A stretch of DNA of 34,599 nucleotides from Methanobacteriota archaeon (lineage in GTDB: Archaea; Thermoplasmatota; Poseidoniia; Poseidoniales; Thalassarchaeaceae): positions 1 to 34,599 of the forward strand of contig JABIKU010000017.1 of assembly GCA_018654845.1 (NCBI GenBank), written 5' to 3'. Shown piece after piece: positions 24,311 to 33,261 of the stretch. A program made the translations under genes and the position numbers. The notes under the pieces are model-generated. The model saw only the letters and a program-made list of their open reading frames with translations, was not told the origin of the DNA and did no database searches. Within the stretch, counting starts at the first letter, position 1. Each line of letters starts with the position of its first letter.

Positions 24311-25804
24311 ATGGCAAGTACAGATTGGTTAGATATCAACGGTTGGGTTTCTTTGCTGGTTGGATTTTCGATGGATACAGTCCATGATTTACTTCCATTC
24401 TATCAATCCGAATTTGCTTCGGTGCAGCCGATGTTGGAAACCTTGATTTCAACATCGATAATATGTACAATAATTTTCGGATTGATGATGACTACATTAC
24501 TCGCCCTCACTTGGATTGAGCGAAAATTCATCGGGCGTCTTATGGACCGGTTTGGTGCTACAACATCTCTACGAAGCCTATGGGTTGGTGAGAGTGGAGT
24601 AACAGCAGGTGATTGGTGGAATCAATTACCACTTGGAATCGGAGCCCCGATTGGCTGGCTTAATGGAATATTAAATTCAATTGCAGGTAATGACCACAAA
24701 TTGGAGACAATTTCTCGAGTTAATAATCGTGGTTATCATGGCATATGGTTCCTACTTCCAGGTTTATTCCAAAACGTTGCAGATTTTGTCAAATTCGCTT
24801 CAAAGGAACATATTGTTCCAGAAAAGGCGGATAAATTTGTCTTTGAAATCGCCCCGGTTATCATTCTAGCTACAACGATTATGGTTTTTGCATTTATACC
24901 ATTTGGACCACATATTTGGGCTGCAAACCCTGAATTATCTCTGCTTTTCATGATGGCAATTTTCGGAATTGCACCACTAGGTGTTTTCTTTGCCGGCTGG
25001 TCATCTAATAACAAATATACATTGATTGGCGGAATGAGATCGGCGGCTCAACTTACCGCATACGAAATTCCTCTGCTAATCACTGTTCTCGGTGTCGCTG
25101 TATTGAGTGGGTCATTCAACGTTATCGAAATTGTCGACTTTCAGATCGAACAAAGCGATACTTGGAACATTTTCCTATTACCTCTTGGTGGAGCACTTTT
25201 CTTGATTACAATGATTGCTGAAGTTGAGCGTATTCCGTTTGATATGCCAGAGGCAGAAGCAGAATTGGTTGAAGGTTGGTGGACTGAATATGGCGGTATG
25301 CGCTGGGGACTAATGTTCGCTGCGGAATATATGAGATCTTACGCAGCGTGTCTATTATTCGCACTATTCTTCCTTGGGGGATGGCAATTCCCATTCGAAG
25401 ATACTCTCGCGAGTTTACCGGTGATAGGTGGAGCAATAGCAAGTATTCTCTCACTGGTGCCTGGTGTTGTATGGTTAATCGCGAAGGCTTACGTATTGTT
25501 CGCTGGATTCGTATGGGTTCGCGCATCACTTCACCGAGTCCGAACCGATCAAATTCTTGAATTTGGTTGGAGATATTTACTTCCACTTTCAATTGTAAAT
25601 CTAGGCGTTGCAATCTATCTTCGTCTAGAGGTTTGGACTGGTGAATCTTGGCCTATTTGGGCAGCACCTACTCTGAGTTTAATCGCTCTAGCACTATTCA
25701 TAATTTATGCAATCGATGAGGATAAAGATGCACTAGCATATTCTCGCCGACCTTACAATATTCAAGCTTCAGACAAAGCCTATCCAGGGAAACATAAGGA
25801 GTAG
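24311..25804 (+). CDS. nuoH: Complex I subunit H (NuoH) with an insertion in the first loop
   Basis: A 497-aa multi-spanning membrane subunit linking the peripheral and membrane arms. Family motifs are clear: WIERKFIGRLMDRFG at 68-82, VADFVKFASKEHIVPEKADK at 156-175, and the acidic loop EVERIPFDMPEAEAELVEG near 306-324. NuoH is usually 320-410 aa. The extra length includes about 60 residues (83-148) that split the normally continuous RxGPNRVGP...GLLQPLAD segment, with WVGESGVTAGDWW and LNSIAGNDHK inside. That loop borders the quinone channel. The tail past 460 is also longer than usual. GAGGTG lies 5 nt before the ATG. Function as the quinone-channel subunit is secure; the effect of the insertion is unknown. 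Confidence 0.95.
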   Translation: MASTDWLDINGWVSLLVGFSMDTVHDLLPFYQSEFASVQPMLETLISTSIICTIIFGLMMTTLLALTWIERKFIGRLMDRFGATTSLRSLWVGESGVTAGDWWNQLPLGIGAPIGWLNGILNSIAGNDHKLETISRVNNRGYHGIWFLLPGLFQNVADFVKFASKEHIVPEKADKFVFEIAPVIILATTIMVFAFIPFGPHIWAANPELSLLFMMAIFGIAPLGVFFAGWSSNNKYTLIGGMRSAAQLTAYEIPLLITVLGVAVLSGSFNVIEIVDFQIEQSDTWNIFLLPLGGALFLITMIAEVERIPFDMPEAEAELVEGWWTEYGGMRWGLMFAAEYMRSYAACLLFALFFLGGWQFPFEDTLASLPVIGGAIASILSLVPGVVWLIAKAYVLFAGFVWVRASLHRVRTDQILEFGWRYLLPLSIVNLGVAIYLRLEVWTGESWPIWAAPTLSLIALALFIIYAIDEDKDALAYSRRPYNIQASDKAYPGKHKE

Positions 25805-25815
25805 GGGTGAAAATA

Positions 25816-26784
25816 ATGGATTACAATACTGGACACCCTCATGCAACACCTAACTTCCGTAATTTGGTTCTAAGACCAATGTGGATGACGATGAAAACCG
25901 CACTGCGAACAGTCCCATATCTGGGTAAAGCGAAGTTTTTGAAGAATAATTATCATGCTCAAGAAGCGGTTATGATGGACGATTTTACTGCTGAAAGAAT
26001 AGGCAGCGATCATCCAAGCCACGGCCATAAATACGCTCCAGATCGGGAATCGACCGATGTAATGCCTTTCCTTGAACGCCCAGTTACTGTAATGTATCCG
26101 TATGAGCGCCTCGAAGATCTCGAACCTTGGCTTTTCGTTCCAGGTAATTACAATGGCAGAATTGGTATCGTTTGGGAAACTTGTACTGCTTGCAAAGCTT
26201 GTGTTAAAGCGTGTCCAAACGATTGTCTTCACATGACCACAGAAACTCGCGTCAATGTCCTTGACACTACCGAAGAAGGTGATGAGTGGCACGGTTTTGG
26301 CAGTGGAATTGAAGCCGGTGGATTAGCGGCTCGTAAGAAAGAAAACTTCGACGAGCTCGCTGATAATCACAATTTGATGTTCGATCATGTAGGTGCTCCT
26401 CAACAATATGACTTCGCAGAAATAATCGATATTTCTGGCGACAAGGCGACAGTTCGCTGGCAGAATGGGTCAGGTATCGAGACTCTTGATTCCAATTCGT
26501 TAACGCCAGCAGAGGTCGATATCGTATCGGGTCAGATTGACCTTGGTCGATGCATGTTCTGTGGATTATGTGCAGAATCATGTCCATTCGAATCTTTCTT
26601 CATGACAAATGAGTACGATGGTATGACCGGTTATACACGCGAAGATCTCTGGATGGATGCGAGCCGAACTCGTTTACTTCCAGCAGTTCACCAAGAGCGT
26701 GTCGATATGGAATTAGCAAAACGCGCTCAGAAAGAGCAGAAGAAGCGAGAGAAAAAGGCTGTAAGAGCAGCGGCGGAGGCTTGA
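25816..26784 (+). CDS. nuoI: Complex I subunit I (NuoI) with a domain inserted between its two Fe-S motifs
   Basis: A 322-aa ferredoxin-like subunit carrying clusters N6a and N6b: CTACKACVKACP at Cys 123, 126, 129 and 133, and CMFCGLCAESCP at Cys 246, 249, 252 and 256. In usual NuoI (about 160-200 aa) these motifs are roughly 30 residues apart; here 112 residues intervene. The insert includes EIIDISGDKATVRWQNGSG, which looks like a small SH3/KOW-type beta barrel. The N-terminal 120 residues are also long, and the end is a Lys-rich helix (KEQKKREKKAVRAAAEA). GGGGTGA is 5 nt before ATG 25816; a GTG at 25807 is inside that site. Without NuoEFG, NuoI is the likely entry point for electrons. Confidence 0.94.
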   Translation: MDYNTGHPHATPNFRNLVLRPMWMTMKTALRTVPYLGKAKFLKNNYHAQEAVMMDDFTAERIGSDHPSHGHKYAPDRESTDVMPFLERPVTVMYPYERLEDLEPWLFVPGNYNGRIGIVWETCTACKACVKACPNDCLHMTTETRVNVLDTTEEGDEWHGFGSGIEAGGLAARKKENFDELADNHNLMFDHVGAPQQYDFAEIIDISGDKATVRWQNGSGIETLDSNSLTPAEVDIVSGQIDLGRCMFCGLCAESCPFESFFMTNEYDGMTGYTREDLWMDASRTRLLPAVHQERVDMELAKRAQKEQKKREKKAVRAAAEA

Positions 26785-26789
26785 TTATA

Positions 26790-27059
26790 ATGGGATTCGA
26801 TCCGGAAGCATTTGCATTTGTAATTCTTGCAGCCTTTGCAATTATCGGTGCTCTCGGCTGCGTGTATGCACGCCGAGTTGCACATTCTCTTCTTTCTTTG
26901 ATGTTGACTTTCATGGCTGTGGCTGGGGTAATGATTCTCGCACAAGCTGAGATGTTAGCAGCGATTCAAATTCTCGTTTATCTTGGTTCGGTGATGTTGG
27001 TTGTTCAATTCGGTGTGATGCTCACTCGCCGACAAATTCAAGAAGGTGATATCGAATGA
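26790..27059 (+). CDS. nuoJ1: Complex I subunit J, N-terminal half (NuoJ1)
   Basis: An 89-aa, three-helix protein equal to the N-terminal half of NuoJ. The segment AAIQILVYLGSVMLVVQFGVML corresponds to NuoJ helix 3, which carries the pi-bulge involved in coupling. The reading frame stops after GDIE and the next gene continues with the C-terminal half of NuoJ, so subunit J is made as two polypeptides, as in haloarchaea (J1/J2). ATG 26790 is chosen over an in-frame TTG at 26781 that overlaps the nuoI stop. The stop overlaps the next start in ATGA. Confidence 0.9.
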   Translation: MGFDPEAFAFVILAAFAIIGALGCVYARRVAHSLLSLMLTFMAVAGVMILAQAEMLAAIQILVYLGSVMLVVQFGVMLTRRQIQEGDIE

Positions 27060-27322
27060 AGGCCCTATCAATTCTTTCAAAACTTGGTGTTTTTGCCTTC
27101 ATTCTAATCGTCTTAGGTGAAGTAATGTCGCATTCGATGTGGGATGCTTCAGGTTCTGCACCGTCTACGCTTGACTTTGCTCTCTCCCTTTATGGAGAAT
27201 GGGCTTTGGCGACTGTAATCTTAGGTCTTTTACTAGCTATGGCAATGATAGGAGCGTCCTATTTGGTTCGCGACGAGCGCCTTATAAATCTCCTCTGGGA
27301 TATGGGCGGTGATGTCGAATGA
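27056..27322 (+). CDS. nuoJ2: Complex I subunit J, C-terminal half (NuoJ2)
   Basis: An 88-aa protein with two membrane helices, matching the C-terminal half of NuoJ: FALSLYGEWALATVILGLLL followed by AMAMIGASYLVRDE, like the Y...FELASVLLLVAMIGA pattern of intact NuoJ. It opens with a short hydrophobic helix of its own. It starts by an ATGA overlap with nuoJ1 and ends by ATGA overlap with nuoK, so production of both halves is probably linked. The frames of J1 and J2 differ and both have sensible termini, so this is a stable split and not a sequencing error. Confidence 0.85.
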   Translation: MKALSILSKLGVFAFILIVLGEVMSHSMWDASGSAPSTLDFALSLYGEWALATVILGLLLAMAMIGASYLVRDERLINLLWDMGGDVE

Positions 27323-27621
27323 TTGATCCAAGTTGGATAGCAGGACTTGGAGTAATTCTCTTTGGAATTGGATTACTCGGTGCCTTTAGCCGAAGCAATG
27401 GAATCATTGTATTGATGTGTATCGAAGTTATGCTAAATGCTGCTAATCTAAACTTCGTTGCCGGAGCTGCACACTACGGGGATGTTAACGGCTGGGTTTT
27501 CACTGCGATTGCAATTGCCATCGCTGCAGCTGAAGTTGCAATAGGACTAGCCATTTTCCTTTCATTGTACTCCACTCAGGAGACAATTTCGCTCGATGAA
27601 GCGAGCACTCTGAAAAATTGA
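27319..27621 (+). CDS. nuoK: Complex I subunit K (NuoK)
   Basis: A 100-aa, three-helix subunit of normal length. The core motif VLMCIEVMLNAANLNFV carries the conserved glutamate in helix 2 that lies on the proton path, and a second glutamate in AAAEVAIGLAIF marks helix 3. It is homologous to MrpC/MnhC of antiporters. The start overlaps the nuoJ2 stop (ATGA), and a GGTGAT precedes it. It adjoins NuoJ and NuoN in the membrane arm. Confidence 0.95.
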   Translation: MIDPSWIAGLGVILFGIGLLGAFSRSNGIIVLMCIEVMLNAANLNFVAGAAHYGDVNGWVFTAIAIAIAAAEVAIGLAIFLSLYSTQETISLDEASTLKN

Positions 27622-27630
27622 GGTGATATT

Positions 27631-29934
27631 ATGAGTGAAACAAAAAATGAATACAAACTTCTCTTACCTCTAGTGCCAATCTTGGCAATAATTCCATATC
27701 TTGCTTTGGTGCAAGGATGGGAATCGATTGATGCAGCGATATTTATCGTCGCAGCACCATTTGTCGCATTTCCAACAATCTTAATTCTCGGTCAAGTCTA
27801 CAACAAAAATAAGACTTGGAAAAACACTTGGAAAGAAGGAGGTATTCTTGGTCTCGGCGCTTTGGGTGTTTCCCTCAGCGCCGCAATTTGGATTCTCTTT
27901 GATTATCTGAATGGAACTGCACACTTCGCCGACCATTCGGTATCGCATTGGTTGGAGTGGATATCTTTTGATGTTCTACAATCTGATTACACGATGACTG
28001 AAACCCGAATTTTAGGCATGGGTGTTTGGATTGATTCATTGACTTTGATGTTGATGTTTGTCGCAACTTTCCTATGTTTCCTAATATGTTGGTTCGCAAT
28101 CGGTTACATGACCACAGATCCGATAAACGAGGATAGTAATCATCGCTTCTTCGCTGAATTCGTTCTATTCAGTTTGGGTATGTTTGGAATGGTTCTCGCT
28201 GACAATTTCCTTTGGCTCTTCGTCTTCTGGGAGATAATGGGTCTATGTTCATATCTTCTTATTGGATTTTACTATTGGAAAGATAGTGCTGCTAAGGCTG
28301 CAAAGAAGGCTTTCTTGACAACTCGTGTCGGTGACGTTTTCTTGATGGTAGGTCTATTCATTCTCTACGATATCTATGGTTCCCTCGAGTTCTCTGTTGT
28401 ATTCGATGACCCTTCGACTGGAGTCGGTGGAGCCCTCGTCGATTCCGGACAAATGTTTTGGGCTCTGACTATGTTATTCATCGGTGCAGTAGGTAAGAGC
28501 GCACAATTCCCTCTACACGTTTGGCTGCCCGACGCAATGGAAGGACCAACTCCTGTATCTGCTCTTATTCACGCTGCGACTATGGTAAACGCAGGACTTT
28601 ACTTAGTCGCACGAATGATGCCTTTCGTCGATGTTCACCACCACGGAATCGCAGGTTTGGAAGATTTCGGAATAATGGTGGCATATATCGGTGGAATTAC
28701 CGCTTTCATGGCTGCTTCAATCGCATTTGTGCAAAACGATATCAAGAAAGTTTTGGCTTATTCGACAATGTCCCAATTAGCTTACATTTTCACTGGATTG
28801 GGCTCAGCACTCTATTTCCTCAATACAGGAGATTACCATGCTGGCTACTTCGTTCTCGGTGCTTCTCTATTCCATCTGTTTAACCACGCTATGGCAAAGG
28901 GCATGCTCTTCATGGCTAGTGGTTCAGTAATTCACGAAGTTCACCATGCTCATAACCTTCTTTCTTTGAGCCATGGTGATGGTGATCATCACGACTTTGA
29001 CCCTCAGGATATGCGCAATATGGGTGGATTGGCATCAAAGATGCCGGTTACTGCAACAGCTATGATGTTTGGTTCAATGTCGATAATCGGCATTCCGTTG
29101 ATTGGTGGATTCTGGTCGAAGGAAGGAATAATCGCTGAGACTTGGGCTGCGTATTTTCATGGTGAATCAGCAATGCTGGTTCCAGCCATTCTGATTCTAG
29201 CAACCGCTGGAATGACTGGATTCTATATGTCTCGAATGTGGTTCATGACATTTGCCGGTAAACCGAAGAATGAGGTTGTAGACTACGTTTACGAAAATAC
29301 TCCTTGGATTAAGGAGCCATTACTGATTCTAACTTTGATTACAGCGATTGGGGGTTTCGCCTTAGCGCTTTATGGGGTCATCGATTTCCTATCGAATGAA
29401 TCCACTCACCTCGCAATGCATGGTGATCATGGAGTAGTTGATTCGATTATTACTCAATTAGAACACGCTTTCCTTCCAGAAGATTCACAGATACGAATGG
29501 TCGGATGGGTAACGATTTTCCTAGCATTATTTGTTGGCCCAATCATGGCTGCAAGAATTCATGGGGGCTCTTTGAAAGATGGAGAAACCGCAACACCAAT
29601 AGTTGGTTGGTTGGTAAATCTCTCAGGTAAATTCGGTACTCAAGATGTTAGTTCTCTCGCAGAGTCTGATCTTGCAGAAGCATTACAAAATCGCCTTTAT
29701 TTCGATGATTTGTACGAAGGAATAATCGCTCGAACAGTTATTCCATTTGCTGATTTATGCGCTTGGTTTGACCGAAATGTAATCGATGGAATAATCAAAC
29801 AAATCGAGTCGAACTCAGTTCTTGGTTCTGTGCAAATTCGTCGAATTACAACCGGTAGCGCGCGCGATTATATTCTCATGGCAACAGTCGGTGCATTGAG
29901 TATTGTTGCTCTATTATTGGGGGTGAGTAATTGA
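27631..29934 (+). CDS. nuoL: Complex I subunit L (NuoL), proton-pumping antiporter-like
   Basis: A 767-aa subunit, longer than the usual 600-670. The antiporter signature HVWLPDAMEGPTPVSALIHA begins at residue 296, and the lysine and glutamate of the proton path (WEIMGLCSYLLIGFYYWK) are present earlier. A His-rich loop HEVHHAHNLLSLSHGDGDHH near 436-455 replaces the usual shorter loop. After helix 14 comes the long region expected to form the lateral helix along the arm (LYFDDLYEGIIARTVIPFAD). Final residues form another helix. GAGGTG is 5 nt before ATG. It is the distal proton pump of the membrane arm. Confidence 0.96.
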   Translation: MSETKNEYKLLLPLVPILAIIPYLALVQGWESIDAAIFIVAAPFVAFPTILILGQVYNKNKTWKNTWKEGGILGLGALGVSLSAAIWILFDYLNGTAHFADHSVSHWLEWISFDVLQSDYTMTETRILGMGVWIDSLTLMLMFVATFLCFLICWFAIGYMTTDPINEDSNHRFFAEFVLFSLGMFGMVLADNFLWLFVFWEIMGLCSYLLIGFYYWKDSAAKAAKKAFLTTRVGDVFLMVGLFILYDIYGSLEFSVVFDDPSTGVGGALVDSGQMFWALTMLFIGAVGKSAQFPLHVWLPDAMEGPTPVSALIHAATMVNAGLYLVARMMPFVDVHHHGIAGLEDFGIMVAYIGGITAFMAASIAFVQNDIKKVLAYSTMSQLAYIFTGLGSALYFLNTGDYHAGYFVLGASLFHLFNHAMAKGMLFMASGSVIHEVHHAHNLLSLSHGDGDHHDFDPQDMRNMGGLASKMPVTATAMMFGSMSIIGIPLIGGFWSKEGIIAETWAAYFHGESAMLVPAILILATAGMTGFYMSRMWFMTFAGKPKNEVVDYVYENTPWIKEPLLILTLITAIGGFALALYGVIDFLSNESTHLAMHGDHGVVDSIITQLEHAFLPEDSQIRMVGWVTIFLALFVGPIMAARIHGGSLKDGETATPIVGWLVNLSGKFGTQDVSSLAESDLAEALQNRLYFDDLYEGIIARTVIPFADLCAWFDRNVIDGIIKQIESNSVLGSVQIRRITTGSARDYILMATVGALSIVALLLGVSN

Positions 29935-31535
29935 TTGGAACAGATCCTTTGACCGTCTTGACTTTGACACCACTTTTCGTTGGTTTTGGATTACTAATTT
30001 TACCTCAACTCTTGCCGAGTAAAAATGCTGAAAGTATTCAGAAAGTTTCTCGAAATATCAGCTTCGGTGTAGCATTGGGATTGTTCGCATTCGCTACTTA
30101 TCTTTCATGTAAGAATTTCAGTGGAATTGATTGGCTAGATATTTCAATGGGAGATTACATTCTTACAAATGAGCCGACCACTTTGATTTCATCGATTGGA
30201 GTTTCATGGATTGTCGGCGCTGATGCACTTTCATTGCCGATGATTTGGTTGACAGCGCTTCTCATTCCACTCTCAATGCTCGTCGAGTGGGATGCAAAGA
30301 AAGGGCATCTATTCCATCCACTAATTTTGATTATGGAGGGGGCACTTCTCGGAGTTTTCGTCGCACTTGATTTATTCGTTTTCTACGTATTCTGGGAATT
30401 GACCTTAATTCCAATGTTTTTCTTGATATTAGTATGGGGCGGTGATGATCGCAAATATGCATCAATGAAGTTCTTCATCTACACTTTCACCGCTAGCGTA
30501 GTAATGTTAATTGGGATTTTAGTGATGTATTTCAGTACCGATGGCGGTGCTTCTGCCGGCTCATTGACCGGGCATCATTTCGATTTAATCGCGATGGGTG
30601 CTCAAGAGACTCTTATCGAAACCGAAGGTCTTCGACACATGGTTTGGTTGCTTCTACTCATCGGGTTTGCAACCAAGATGCCGTCGGTCCCTGTCCACAC
30701 TTGGTTGCCAGATGCTCACGTTCAAGCTCCGACGGCAGGCTCAATGCTCCTTGCTGGTGTAATGCTGAAAATGGGTGCATATGGATTCCTTCGAATCGCA
30801 GTTTCACTATTCCCAGAATCTACGGTGATTTTCATTCCACTGCTTGTAATTTTAGGAATGACAAGTTTGGTTTACGGTGCCTGGGTCTGTGTGGGTCAAA
30901 CCAATTTGAAACGTATGGTTGCATATTCTTCAGTTTCTCACATGGGACTTATTTTCCTCGGAATTGCAACCATGCAACCACTCGGAATCGCTGGAGCATT
31001 ATTCATGATGTTCGCGCACGGATTAATCAGCCCACTTCTGTTCGCAGTCGCTGGTGCATTCAAGCACCATTATCACACATTGGAAATAGGCTCTATGCGA
31101 GGAATCGCACACCACTCACCCTACCTTGCAGCTCACATGATGCTTGGTTGGATGGGCAGCCTTGGTCTTCCATTGCTCGCAGGTTTCGTCGCTGAAGTCG
31201 CAATATTAATTGCATTTTGGATGACTTTTGGTTGGTTGGTAGTCCTGCCGGCATTAACTCTGATAATCACTGCTATGTACTATCTTTCCTCGATGCAGCG
31301 AACAATTTTCGAATCGAATGACCGTCATCACGGTATCTTACCAGAAAGTCTGCATGGCGAGGATCCCACAGATGTCACTTGGCACGAAAATACTGGAATG
31401 TTCATTCTCGGCGCACTCACAATTCTGTTCGGAATTTTACCATTCATTTTCTTTGATATGATGTCAGATTGGTCAACCAAGTTACTTGAGGATATCTTGG
31501 TCGCAGCTCTTGAAAATCAGGGGGTGAATCCATGA
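29931..31535 (+). CDS. nuoM: Complex I subunit M (NuoM), proton-pumping antiporter-like
   Basis: A 534-aa multi-spanning subunit of normal size. Signature segments are FYVFWELTLIPMFFLILVWG with the proton-path glutamate, and VPVHTWLPDAHVQAPTAGSM with the half-helix region; KRMVAYSSVSHMGLIFLG follows, typical of the family. It starts with TTG (29931) in a TTGA overlap with the nuoL stop; GGGGGTGAG just upstream supports it. Its stop overlaps the nuoN start (ATGA). It forms the middle antiporter-like pump. Confidence 0.96.
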   Translation: MIGTDPLTVLTLTPLFVGFGLLILPQLLPSKNAESIQKVSRNISFGVALGLFAFATYLSCKNFSGIDWLDISMGDYILTNEPTTLISSIGVSWIVGADALSLPMIWLTALLIPLSMLVEWDAKKGHLFHPLILIMEGALLGVFVALDLFVFYVFWELTLIPMFFLILVWGGDDRKYASMKFFIYTFTASVVMLIGILVMYFSTDGGASAGSLTGHHFDLIAMGAQETLIETEGLRHMVWLLLLIGFATKMPSVPVHTWLPDAHVQAPTAGSMLLAGVMLKMGAYGFLRIAVSLFPESTVIFIPLLVILGMTSLVYGAWVCVGQTNLKRMVAYSSVSHMGLIFLGIATMQPLGIAGALFMMFAHGLISPLLFAVAGAFKHHYHTLEIGSMRGIAHHSPYLAAHMMLGWMGSLGLPLLAGFVAEVAILIAFWMTFGWLVVLPALTLIITAMYYLSSMQRTIFESNDRHHGILPESLHGEDPTDVTWHENTGMFILGALTILFGILPFIFFDMMSDWSTKLLEDILVAALENQGVNP

Positions 31536-33217
31536 TTTTCCTTACTAACGAAGAGATGAAATTGATTATACCCGAACTTATTATGCTCGCAGGTTTACTT
31601 GGAATTATTTTGATTCCAAACTTCGGCGATGCGAAGATTCGCTTGCCGTTGACAAAAATTCATCTGCCAATTTTGATCGGTGGAAACCGATTCAAATCTA
31701 CTAGCGATCCAAAATTGCCAAATCGACTGACAATGATTGCTCTAGTCCTTGCCTTTTTCTTTGGTTTCTCCAATAGAGTTGCCACTGGCGATGTAGGAAA
31801 TGCACTTACAGTCGATTCCTTTAGTCGAGTGTTCTTTTTGATTTTTACGGCTGCATTGATTTTATCGACGATTTCAGCAGCACATAGAATTCCAGCGCGT
31901 TCTAATGTGAAGCCACCGCAAGAATCGGATTCCGAATTGTTGGCTTCCCGAAAAATCGACGCGCTGATTGATAATCGTCGTCAAGTCGATTTTCATATCA
32001 TTCTGTTAATGGTTGGACTTGGTATGAGTTTGATGGCGATGGCCAACCATCTATTCATGCTATTCGTCTGTATCGAATTAGCATCTCTTTCATCTTATAT
32101 TTTGGTCGCATTCCACAAGGAATCTGCTGCTGGCGGCGAAGCTGGAATGAAATATTTCATCGTCGGTTCAGTAGCTTCTGCAATTGGAATTTACGGAATG
32201 TCATTGCTTTACCTTTGGAATGGTGACTTATCTTTCGACGGTCTTGCCACTGCTTGGGCAGCGACAGATGGAATCGATCCATTGGCTGGAATTGGAGTTG
32301 GATTGATGTTGGTCGCTTTCGGCTTCAAAGTCGGTGCAGCCCCATTCCATCTAGCTGCGCCCGATGCTTATTCGGGAGCCTCATCACCGGTTGCAGGTTT
32401 ACTTGCAACCGCCTCGAAAGCGATGGGATTCGTTGCAATAATTCGTGTTCTTATCGGAATCACTCTCCCAGTTGAGGGAGAGGCATTCTGGTTCATAATA
32501 ATCGCTTTAATTTCGGTTATCACGATGACCTGGGGTAATCTCGCTGCTTTGACCAGTGATAACCCGAAGAGAATGTTAGCTTACTCAAGCGTTGCACATG
32601 CCGGTTATATGCTCGCAGGTTTAGCTGCAATTGGCAGTGGCATTGCATCTATTGCAGCAACAAAATTGATTCTGACTGCAATCGTTTTCCATCTGGCGGT
32701 TTTGGTTCTATTCAAGTTTGGAGCATTCCTTGTACTTTCATTATTGGAAACTGAGGGTCGTAGTCACAGATTGGAAGATTTGCACGGCTTAGGTAAGAGA
32801 GAACCTCTGATAGCTGGATCGATGTTCGTCTTCATGCTGTCCTTAGCAGGTGTTCCACCTCTTGCGGGTTTCCTCAGCAAATTCTTGATGATTAATGGAA
32901 TCGTCAATGCTTCGGTTGCTTCCGGATCCACTGGTTCAGTCTCTGTTATCGGATGGATGGAAACAGTCGATCCAGTCTTTTGGCTAGCGATTGCAATCGT
33001 TCTCAATTCGGCGCTTTCGGTGTTCTACTATCTGCGAATTGGATTGGTAATGTTCTTCGAAGCGCCGGAAACCAACAATCCTCTGAAATCAGCAACGAGT
33101 TTGAGATTGGCGATTACTGCCTGTGCACTTCTCACTGTGATTCTCGGATTTACCAGCTTAGGTGATTCAGTTTTAGATATCGTCAGCAATGCTGTCGAGA
33201 CATTTATTGGTAACTGA
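31532..33217 (+). CDS. nuoN: Complex I subunit N (NuoN), proton-pumping antiporter-like, with extra loops
   Basis: A 561-aa subunit; usual length is about 450-500. Family features are FVCIELASLSSYILVAFHKE, the GAAPFHLAAPDAYSGASSPV half-helix motif and KRMLAYSSVAHAGYMLAGL. The additional length lies mainly in two polar loops: residues 31-65 (after helix 1) and 117-152 (ARSNVKPPQESDSELLASRK within it). GGGGGTGAATCC precedes the ATG, which overlaps the nuoM stop. It is the proximal antiporter-like pump and the last gene of the operon; the gap to the next gene is only 44 nt, so read-through into aIF1A is possible. Confidence 0.95.
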   Translation: MIFLTNEEMKLIIPELIMLAGLLGIILIPNFGDAKIRLPLTKIHLPILIGGNRFKSTSDPKLPNRLTMIALVLAFFFGFSNRVATGDVGNALTVDSFSRVFFLIFTAALILSTISAAHRIPARSNVKPPQESDSELLASRKIDALIDNRRQVDFHIILLMVGLGMSLMAMANHLFMLFVCIELASLSSYILVAFHKESAAGGEAGMKYFIVGSVASAIGIYGMSLLYLWNGDLSFDGLATAWAATDGIDPLAGIGVGLMLVAFGFKVGAAPFHLAAPDAYSGASSPVAGLLATASKAMGFVAIIRVLIGITLPVEGEAFWFIIIALISVITMTWGNLAALTSDNPKRMLAYSSVAHAGYMLAGLAAIGSGIASIAATKLILTAIVFHLAVLVLFKFGAFLVLSLLETEGRSHRLEDLHGLGKREPLIAGSMFVFMLSLAGVPPLAGFLSKFLMINGIVNASVASGSTGSVSVIGWMETVDPVFWLAIAIVLNSALSVFYYLRIGLVMFFEAPETNNPLKSATSLRLAITACALLTVILGFTSLGDSVLDIVSNAVETFIGN

Positions 33218-33243
33218 GTCAGAAGGCTCACATTCACATAGGG

Positions 33244-33261
33244 GACTCTCAACCGAGGGTC
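33244..33261 (+). repeat. Hairpin enclosing the aIF1A ribosome binding site
   Basis: GACTCTC and GAGGGTC-type arms pair over 7 bp (one G-U) around AACC, ending directly before the GTG start at 33262. The right arm contains GAGGG (33255-33259), the likely ribosome binding site. Its design differs from the CTTAG hairpins (4-nt loop). Confidence 0.4.

Noticed and set aside
25206-25613. 135-aa minus-strand frame inside nuoH
   Set aside because: It overlaps conserved NuoH motifs and shows no family features of its own.
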